The position numbers and the translations under genes were made by a program. From Euryodendron excelsum (lineage: Eukaryota > Streptophyta > Magnoliopsida > Ericales > Pentaphylacaceae): DNA of 64,000 nt. How positions within the stretch are numbered: the stretch's first letter is position 1; each line of letters opens with the position of its first letter. Under the pieces are notes generated by a model. That model was not told where the DNA came from. It did not search any database and saw only the letters and a list, made by a program, of their open reading frames with translations. This document shows positions 55,779 to 64,000 of the stretch, one piece after another. The stretch covers positions 13,015,001 through 13,079,000 of the forward strand of contig CM065385.1 of NCBI GenBank assembly GCA_033060915.1, given 5' to 3'.

Positions 55779-58700
55779 TGTCGCGCCCCAATTTTTTGCA
55801 CCCAAAAAATACAAGTGAGAAAAACACAGCGCTCTCTCGTTAGAACTCATCCTCTTAGAATGACTAGTGCGACTAGGTTTGAATTTGAAATTGATTTTGA
55901 ATAAGGGCTTTTGGAAAAAGGTTTGGAGTTACCACCTAACTTGATTAAGGTGAGTTAGGTCACCTAATACTAAGCACAATACGAAGATTAAACTTAAAGT
56001 TTTTTAAAAGATTTTGAAAACTTTCTCAAGAGAGGGTTTTTAAGAAAAGAGGTTATTTGGCAACCTTTAGAAATATTTAAGCTCTTTTTGAAAATAACTC
56101 CATTTTGGTCCTTGAAAATAGTGATTATAGGTTCGGAGGTTAGTTATGTGTAGGGAAGACGCACTATGCCATCACCCTACCCCGCTCTTGCGGTACCTAC
56201 ATGTCTATTCACCCTAGGTTCACTCATTCAGAGTTTTTGATTAATGAATGTCCAAAAACTATCCACTTTAGAAAAAAATTTAAAAAAAAAGGTTTGACAT
56301 GATGCATGATATGCAAGTGCAAGAATTAAAACTTGATTTTTGAAAGTAGATTTGAAAAGACTTTATTTGACTTTAAAAATAGATTTGAAAAGAAGACTGG
56401 ATTTAAAATCGAAAAGAAGGTTTTAGAAAAGATAGATTTGATCTTAGAAAAGGAGTTCTAGAAATTGGAAACAAATATTTGAAAATAGATTTTTGAATTA
56501 GAAACTTGAAATAGAATAAGGAATTGAAAACTTGAAGAAGGTTATGGAATTGGAAACTTAAGAAAAGTTATGAAATTATAAATATGAAGGAAATTATAGA
56601 ATTAAAAATTTAAAAATAATTATGAAATTGAAAATTTGAAAAAATTTATAACCACACCCATAAGGGTTGCCTACGTATCCCTTTTGGGGAATCAGTTTAG
56701 ACATGAGTTCAATTAAAAATAGACACTTTAAGGTTTTTGAAAAGTTTGATTTGGAAATATTAGATTAGAAAAGACTTTGATTTGAAAAGAATTTGACTTG
56801 GAATGGATTTAGAGAAGTTAAGGTTTAGGAAAGATTGGACTTTGGAAACCTTTAGAATTTTTGAAAAATTTGAACTTAGGAAAGTTTTGAATTTAGAAAG
56901 ATTTTAACTTTGGAAATATTCAGAATTTAGAATTTTTGAAATATAGAAAGATTGGAATTAGGAAAGTTCAAAATAAAAAGATTTCATTTTAGGAAAGTTT
57001 TCAAATTAGGAAAGTTTCGGATTTAGAAAGTTTCAACTTAGGAAAGTTTTGAATTTAGAAAGTTTCAACTTTAAGAAAGTTTTGAATTTAGAAAACTTTG
57101 AAATTAGGGAGTTTTGGTTTTTGGAAAGATTTCAATCTAAGAAAGATTTGGAATTTGAAAAGTTTGATTTAAGAAAGACTCAGAAAGTTTAGAAATTAAG
57201 AAAAGTTTAAATTTAGAAGAATGAAAAGTTTGAAATTTGGAAAGGTTTAACATTAGGAAAGTTTAGAATTAGAAAAGGATTGAATTAAGAAAGATTTGAT
57301 TTCTAGTTCCAAAAAGAGATGATTTGATTTTGTTTCAAAAAACGGAGGATTGAATTTGGTTTCCAAAGTTAGAAGACTAGATTTGACATGAAATTGAAAA
57401 GGATGAGATTTGAAAAACTTGGATTTAGAAACTATGATTTGACATGAAAAAGAGGTTTAGGAAACTTAAGAGTTTGATGTAGAAAATAGAATTTTGAAAA
57501 GTTATGATTGAAAGTGGAAAAGGAAAGTAGAAATTAGGGTTTCCTAATCATTGGATCTAGGGCTTGACTTGGACTTCAAGGAGATTTTGGAAAGTAAATC
57601 TTTTAAAGGGAGTTTCGAGGAAAGAAACTTGAAGAGTGCTTTTAGAAAGTAGAATTTTGAAGAGAGTTTTTTGGAAAGGAGTTTTGAAAAGAGGTTTTGG
57701 AAAGTAAAACTTTTAGAAAGAAAGTTTTTAGGAAGGAGATTTTTGAAAAAAGTTTTTAGAAAGTAGGTTGAAAAAGAAGTTTGGAAAGAGATTTGAAAAA
57801 AGCGATTTGGGAAGGGAATGGAATATGGTCTTTTACAAGTCTCCAAAAATATCTCACTCTCATAAAACAACTCTAACCATAGGAAGATTAGAACCATTCT
57901 AGGATCGTGGTTTTGAAAACAACAAGGATTTAAAAATATGGACCATGATAATCACTTTAAATATAACACTTTTCTAAAGCAACCCTATCCATGGAATGGC
58001 TAGAATCACCTTAGGATTGTGATTTTAACAAAATCGATTTTAGGGTTTACACCTAAAACTTATGTAATGCTTTCCTAAAACAAACCTAACCATGGAGTGG
58101 TTAGAATCATCTTAAGATTGTGATTTTGAAAACAAGTTTGAAAGAGGTGATTTTTAATGCAAGTTTTGTAAAAGATTTTGATATAAGTTTAGAAAACGAT
58201 TTTGAAGAGATGTATGAGTATGATATGCATAATACAAGTAGGGTCATGGACATACAAGGTTTAGGTTTTACCACATAATCAAGGAGGTCGAATCTACATG
58301 GTCTAAGGTTGAATTAGAAGAAAGCCCCAGACACGGTGACTTTCAACCATTCTTCCTACACATGAATTGGAGATTCCCTTGGTCCAAGCATGCAAGAAAG
58401 GGCAGAAAAAGATAGGGGATTAAAATAGAAGAAAACCCAAGCAGGTTAAGAGAGAGAAGAGAGAGGGGAAATTGCGTAAACGTAAATAGAAAACCAACCT
58501 TGTGTCTTCTTTAATTTGTTTGCTTTACTTGCTTTACTTCGTTTTGATCTTTGAGAGCTTTGAGATTGTAGCACCTTGAGTCTTCAATGGTCGGCTTAGA
58601 GGCACGTATAGGCACGTGTTGAGTGTATACATGCTAGGGTTAAAGTGTATAGGGGCTAGGGTTTGAAAAAGCCCAAGAGACTAGGGTTTGGAGAGAGTTC

Positions 58701-60438
58701 AAGAGCTGTATATTGAGAAAGAGAGCTTCTGGAGTTAGATTGCCAACCCTTTTCATGTAGGGAAGAGGCTTTGTATTTATAGGCTAAAGAGTGACCTGGG
58801 GCCTGTTGCAGTGGAGCCAGGCTTAAAAATTCACCGAGTGATGCCAGGCCATTTTTTGGCTAAGCGCCACTAGTAGTGGTGCCAGCCACTTAGGAAAATT
58901 TTTAAGGTGGTAAGAAACATATCTTTGACCCTTGATACGCAAGGCAGGAGATTTGGGCGTCTGTCCTAGTGACTATCATGCATTTTTTAGCCTAGCTCCA
59001 CTAGGAGTGACTTTGAAAGGTTCGGGAATATTCTGGAAGGCCGGGAATGGTCTGAAAGGCTAGACATGGGTAGAAACCCTTTGAATAGTGTCCCAGGGGT
59101 AACGAACTTGAAAAACAATGTCGGAATTGTCGACCGGACTATTAGGGGCAAAACGGTCACCTAAACTGAAAAACCACCAGAATGGACTCGAAATGGCTTA
59201 TAAGAGGACTTGAAGGTTGGAGACATTATCCAGAGTGTTCTAAGGGAGTGTCAGTTTGATACCCAGAGCTGGCGTGATTGGAAAAGGTGATCGGCCCATT
59301 AGGGGCAAAACGGTTATTTCACACAGGGTTTGTCGGAATTGACTCGGAATGATCCAAAAAGGTATTATAAGGTTGGGAATACTATTAGAAACATTCTCAG
59401 GAGGTTACTGGTTTGATACCCAGAGCCGGTGTGGTTCCTAGAGGCGCTCGGATGCCCAGGGATAAAATGGTTATTTTGACCGAATGGTCTCAAAATTGGT
59501 GTGGAATCAACTGGAAGTCACTTAAACATGCCAGATCGTCTTAGGGATGATCTTGGAAGGATGGACTTACCGTTCTGAGGACTTAGGTACTTTCTCGAGA
59601 AGCGTGCTAGAAATGGCCTAAGGGGCAATTTGGTCATTTTTCACTAAAGTGAGCTAGTAGGCACTGGTGTTGACTTGGGTTTTGAGCTTTTTCATCACTC
59701 TGATGGTCTGTCACAAGTTAGTTTCCAAAGGTATCTTATCCTTTGGTAAACGTGTCATGGCCAAGAGGCGAATTCGATCCCATGACATAAGGGGTTTGTT
59801 GGCAATTCCCAATGTTGACCTGTTTACGAGTGTTTCCGCTACTCTGACAGTTACAATATTTATGAGTATTTCTACCACTCTGACAGTTCGCGTTCATTCC
59901 GAAGATTGTCTGATCTCGGGAAGCTGCTAAATGGACTTATCGTCTCAGGAATTAACTTTTTCAAAAGTCATGCCGAATAATGAATATTCTTCATTGGAGG
60001 GCTAGCAAGTGCCAAAGGTGGACCGTTCTACCATCTCAAAGACTTGGGGTCTCGTCTCGATCGACGGGTTTGAAGGGACTTACCGTTCCAAAGAGTTTTC
60101 TTAAAAAACGTGCCAGACTGGATGGTCTTACTGCCTGAAGGATTAACTTTCTCAAAAGGCGTGCCAAATTGAGTTTGATTGACTTGGACTAGGATTGGAA
60201 CTGGAATTGAAGTTGAAATAGGGACTTACCGTCATTAGGAAGACGTGCCAACAGGAATTGGACCGAGCAATACCACAAGGGCATTTTGGTTATTTTGCCT
60301 TTATTGGACCCAATGGGCCCATGAAGCGATTGATTGAGTTTAAAAAGTTGATTTGAACTCAAATATGTCTATGTCAATTTGAACATGGGTCCGGTCAAAC
60401 CGGAGATTGCCAAGAGGGCAAAAATGGGGTGCTTACAA
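55779..60438 (-). mobile_element. GL5: solo giant LTR with perfect target duplication
   Basis: Minus strand TGTAAGCACCCC (60438) to GGGGCGCGACA (55779), 4,660 bp, flanked by aggct at 55774-55778 and 60439-60443. It is the cleanest copy and proves that the unit is one LTR inserted by an integrase. No second LTR or internal region. TATA at 58781-58774, C-poor tract 56340-57850 (plus strand), conserved end block at about 56205-56172. Confidence 0.9.
58774..58781 (-). promoter_or_regulatory. GL5 LTR TATA box
   Basis: Minus strand reads TATAAATA within CCTATAAATACAAAG, about 1.66 kb from the U3 end. Confidence 0.6.
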
Positions 60439-61293
60439 GGCTGTCAGACAAATGCTAGATTCTCAAACTAGTGGGGTACCTATTATCTGGAAACAATTTT
60501 AAGATGCATTCAACGAGCAATATTTTCCTTTTATTTATAGATATCAGAAGGAGCATGAGTTTATCTTTTTAAAACAAGGGAATATGGTAGTGTCTGAATA
60601 TGAGGAGCTATTTACAGCATTATCTTGGTTCGCTCCTAACTTAGTACGTACTGAGGATGCTAAATGTAGAAGATTTCAACAAGGACTGGAATTAGTTAGT
60701 CGATCTCAAATTTCAACTTTTGAAATGACAAGATATACTGACTTGGTAGACAAAACCAAGATTGTAGAGCAAGATGTAAAAGAATTATCTGGTAGAAGAG
60801 AACAATTTAAAAAAGGAAAGGTTGATGTGGAGGCTGGGACTTTAGGGCAGAAATCATCAAAATCTGCAATGTTTAGTGGGTATGGAAGATCACAGCCGAG
60901 TCAAAGATCCCGTTCAAGATCCAGAAGTCCAAGGGGTCATGGACCTTGGAGACCTCCAGTGAGACCTTCAGGTTCAGGATATTCTGGTGGTAGAGGTGGA
61001 GGAGTTACTTGCTACTGGTGTGGAGTAATGGGACATGTAGTTGGAGACTGTCTGGTACCATGGAGTGATAAATGTTATCAGTGTGGACAGTCGGGACATA
61101 TAGCCAACATATAGCTAAGAATTATACTCAGAGTTCTACAGCAACTTTTATGGGCAGTGTTGCCAGTGGTGGAAGAAGAGCGTCCGAGAGTACACAGCAT
61201 GGACGTGGGACTACTTCTGAATCGTGGACTTAGGCACAAGTGTATGCTATGACCTAGAGGGATGCTCAAGCGACACATACGATAGTAATAGGT

Positions 61294-61745
61294 ATGATAT
61301 CTGTGGCTGGTAGGGATGCTTATGTATTGGTAGATCCTGGATCTACACATTCTTTTGTTTCTATTGCATTGAGTGAACATTTACAAAGACCACGTACCAT
61401 CATGACATATCATTTACTTGTATCAACACTAGTGGGGGATTTGATAATGGTAGATGTGGTATACAAAGAATGTGTGCTAAAAATTAGGGAGAAAGAGTTG
61501 ATTGTAGATTTGATTCCTTTAGTAATTAATGACTTTGACTTGATACTGGGTATGGATTGGTTGTCATCTTATCAAGTCGCTAATGATTGTTTTAAGAAAG
61601 TTGTTTTGCAAATGCCTAATAAATAAGAGTTCAGATTCTAGGGTGAGCGAGACGTAATTCCTACTTGTTTAATATCAGTTATGGAGGCTAGAAAATTGTT
61701 ACAGAAGGAGTATGACGGATATTTAGCTTATAATTGATACTACGA
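61294..61745 (+). pseudogene. Tekay/Del-like aspartic protease region
   Basis: LVDPGSTHSFVS carries the retropepsin active site in the DPG form used by this clade; FDLILGMDWLSSYQV is the family's flap-distal motif. The main open part is 61294-61626. It ends in TAA; decayed linker sequence follows. It lies between gag and RT as expected. Confidence 0.78.
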
Positions 61746-61779
61746 AATCAAAATTGAAGTTGTTAGATATTCTAGTGAT

Positions 61780-63055
61780 GTGAGACTTTGTGGATGTATT
61801 TTTAGATAAACTTCCAGGAATTGTACTTGACAGAGAAGTGGAGTTCTCTATTAAGTTATTGCCAGTGACTACTCCAATATCTATTGCATCTTACATAATA
61901 GCACCAATAGAGTAGGAAGAATTGAAAACTAAATTGCAAGACTTGTTAGATCAGGGGTTCATTCAACCAAGAGTATCACCGTGGGGAGCTCCTATCTTGT
62001 TTGTTAAAAAAAAAGATGAGACAATGAGATTATATATTGATTACCAGCAGTTGAACCAAGTTACAGTAAAGAATAAGTATCCTTTACTTCGTATTGATGA
62101 TTTATTGATCCATTGCAAGAAGCCAAGGTCTTTTCAATGATTGATTTGAGATCGGGCTATTATTAATTGAAGGTGAAGGACAGCGATGTTTCGAAGGCGG
62201 CTTTTCGTACATGGTATGGATACTACGAGTACTTGGCGATGCCATTTGGAGTGACTAATGCTCCATCTATTTTCATGGACTTGATGAACCGGGTATTTCA
62301 GTATTTTCTTGATTCTTTTGTTATTGTATTTATTGATGACATACTAGTGTATTTACACAGTAAAGAGGAGCATGAAGAGCATTTGAGACTTGTATTACAA
62401 ACCTTGTAGGATAGACAGTTATACGGCAAATTTAGTAAATGTGAGTTTTAGCTTGATGGGTTGGTATTTTTGGGGCATGTGATATCTGATGAAGGCATTT
62501 GCGTGGAACCAAACAAGATTGAAGCTATAATAAACTGCGAACAACCGAAAAATGTGTTAGAAGTTAGAAATTTCTTGGGATTAGTTGGATACTATAGGAG
62601 ATTTATTTAGGAATTCTCATCCATTGCTATTTCATTAATTAGATTGACACGTAAGAATGTAAAGTTTGAATGGACTGATGATTGTGAGCGCAGCTTTCAA
62701 GAATTGAAGGTTAAGTTGACTACAGCTCCAGTGTTGATTATTCCTTCAGGGAAGGAAGACTTTGTGATATATAGTGATGCGTCACATCAGGGTCTTGGTT
62801 GTAAATTAATACAGAGAGGTAGGGTTATTGCTTATGCTTCCAAACAGTTGAAAACTCATGAAAGAAACTATCCTATCCATGACTTGGAATTAATGGCAGT
62901 GGTGTTTGCTTCGAACTATAGAGACATTATTTATATGGTGAGCCTTGTGAGATATTTACAGATTATCAGAGTTTGAAGTATCTATTTACTCAAAGGGATT
63001 TAAATTCAAGACAGCAGCGGTGGATAGAATTGATTAAAGATTGCTAATGCATTAT
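61780..63055 (+). pseudogene. Tekay/Del-like reverse transcriptase and RNase H
   Basis: [57 protein letters not shown] and the catalytic FIDDILVY near 62331. Connection: [12 protein letters not shown]. RNase [14 protein letters not shown] (first Asp), [23 protein letters not shown]; then a frameshift near 62920, after which [16 protein letters not shown] and RWIELIKD continue. Stops at about 62137, 62164, 62407, 62449 and 62608 fall where Gln, Trp or similar codons are expected. Confidence 0.8.
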
Positions 63056-64000
63056 TCATTATCATCCGAGGAGAGCCAATATTGTGGCTGATACTTTGAG
63101 TCAGAAATCTTCAAGAATATTGGCATGTATGCAACATCATCGAACAGAATTGTTTGCTAAATTGACTTCATTGGGAGTAGAGTTTCAAATGGTGGGAGTT
63201 AATGCTTTGGTAGCACAATTTCGGATAAGACCATTGTTACTTGATAAAATTCGGGAGTAAGAACCCCAAGATCCACAACTAGAGAAAATCAGAAGGCAAG
63301 TGAAAGAAAGAGTTAGAACAGATTTTTCTATACATGAAGACAATATTTTGATGTTGGGGATTCATTTTTGTATACCAGACAATGAAGCTTTAAAGAATGA
63401 AATTCTAGAGGAGGCACATCAATCTTTGTATGCTATGCATTCAAGGAGTACTAAGATGTATCGAGATCTCCAAAAAGATTATTGGTGGCCTATCATGAAG
63501 AAAGAGATTGCGAATTTTGTGGCAAAATGCTTAACTTGTCGACAGGTAAAGACAGAACATAAAAAACCAGCAGGTTTGTTACAATCTCTTCCTATTTTAC
63601 AACGAAAGTGGAAGCACATTACTATGAATTTTTTGATGGGATTACTAAGAACTCAAGGTGGATTTGATTCCATTTGGGTGATTGTTGACAGGTTGACCAA
63701 ATCACCTCATTTCTTGCCAGTTAAGACTATCTATACTCTTGATAGGTATGCGAAGTTGTATGTAGATGAGATTATCAGGTTACATGGGGCTCCGGTATTT
63801 ATAGTTGTAGACAGGGATCTAAAATTTACTTCTAGATTTTGGCCCAATTTATAGCAGGCTATAGATACAACTTTAAAGTTTAGCAGAACATTTCATCCTC
63901 AAATTGATGGTCAGTCAGAAAGGATTATTCAAACTTTGGAGGATAAGTTGAGTGCTTGTATGCTTTATTTTAAGGGGAGTTAGGATGATCATCTAGCTTT
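63056..64000 (+). pseudogene. Tekay/Del-like integrase, 5' part
   Basis: HPRRANIVADTLSQKS links from RNase H. The zinc-binding region spans HSRSTKMYRDLQKDYWW to CLTCRQVK. The core shows WKHITMNFLMGL, VDRDLKFTSRFW and FHPQIDGQSERIIQTLED. The first catalytic Asp of the D,D,E triad is Asn here (ITMN instead of ITMD). Stops follow WPNL and KGS. The window ends inside the core, so the C-terminal part and chromodomain cannot be judged. Confidence 0.8.

Larger units (their letters stand above)
55402..61113 (+). pseudogene. gag of the Tekay/Del-like element, split by GL5
   Basis: Coding pieces 55402-55778 and 60439-61113. The first holds KLNPPEFSGA, ATKEWLKKLKAIFEV and ends at KARN-stop-WKA. The second holds VSEYEELFTALSWFAP, an RS-rich linker and zinc knuckles CYWCGVMGHVVGDC and CYQCGQSGHIA. 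TAG at 55760s replaces a Trp codon and other stops lie in the first 60 codons. The frame is lost after the second knuckle. GL5 entered between codons of WKA/VRQ with duplication of aggct. Confidence 0.8.
52998..64000 (+). mobile_element. Tekay/Del-like Ty3-gypsy retrotransposon, cut by the window end and split by GL5
   Basis: Order: 5' LTR (about 52998-55246), tRNA-Met primer site, gag (55402-61113), protease, RT, RNase H, and part of integrase up to 64000. GL5 sits in gag. Protein motifs fit the Tekay/Del chromovirus branch. Stops and frameshifts in every domain make it non-autonomous. The chromodomain and 3' LTR would lie beyond the window. Confidence 0.8.

Overview
This is nuclear DNA of a flowering plant, most likely a eudicot. 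The evidence is a multi-exon WNK kinase gene with GT..AG introns, plant-type LTR retrotransposons (Athila-like and Tekay/Del-like Ty3-gypsy), hAT and MULE remnants, an endogenous caulimovirid, and a scrap of plastid ycf3 captured in the nuclear genome. Only one host protein gene is visible (WNK, 508-3659, + strand). Nearly everything to its right is layered mobile DNA.

Layout. 1-3990: promoter, 5' UTR intron and seven coding exons of a WNK (with-no-lysine) kinase, then its 3' flank. 3991-23769: a rearranged endogenous caulimovirid (petuvirus/florendovirus-like) bounded by a 111-bp direct duplication of host DNA. Its movement protein, capsid start, polyprotein tail, intergenic promoter and tRNA-Met primer site lie on the minus strand. 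Its capsid end, protease, RT and RNase H lie on the plus strand. Two copies of a giant-LTR family (called GL here) interrupt it. 23770-28229: host flank, a hAT remnant with an LTR inside it, a GA microsatellite and a tandem SINE-like repeat. 28230-50616: a deeply nested cluster. An outer LTR ('LTR-X', target duplication aaaat at both ends) holds an Athila-like element and two further GL LTRs. 50617-52997: low-complexity host sequence and a MULE N-terminal remnant. 52998-64000: a Tekay/Del-like element split by a fifth GL LTR and cut off by the window end.

The GL family is the unifying feature. There are five copies, with TGTAAGCACC.. at one end and ..GGGCGCGACA at the other. Each LTR is about 4.6-5.4 kb and shows no convincing coding sequence. 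There are two subfamilies (GL1, GL2, GL5 versus GL3, GL4). Each has a TATA box about 1.8 kb in from the U3 end (mutated in GL2), palindromes just upstream of it, several tandem arrays, and in GL1/2/5 a long tract almost lacking C on one strand (G on the transcribed-sense strand). GL5 is a clean solo LTR (aggct on both sides). GL2 is nearly clean (gtacc/atacc). GL3 and GL4 have exchanged target duplications, which shows that the 4.28-kb segment between them was inverted by recombination between the two LTRs. GL1 keeps a 3' LTR, a PPT, some internal sequence and a stub of 5' LTR. It carries the ycf3 fragment between 78-bp direct duplications.

All element genes seen carry stops, frameshifts or lost catalytic residues, so the elements look inactive. 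The WNK gene has its own oddity: a TAG codon at the start of coding exon 2, placed in a CAGTAG tandem splice acceptor.
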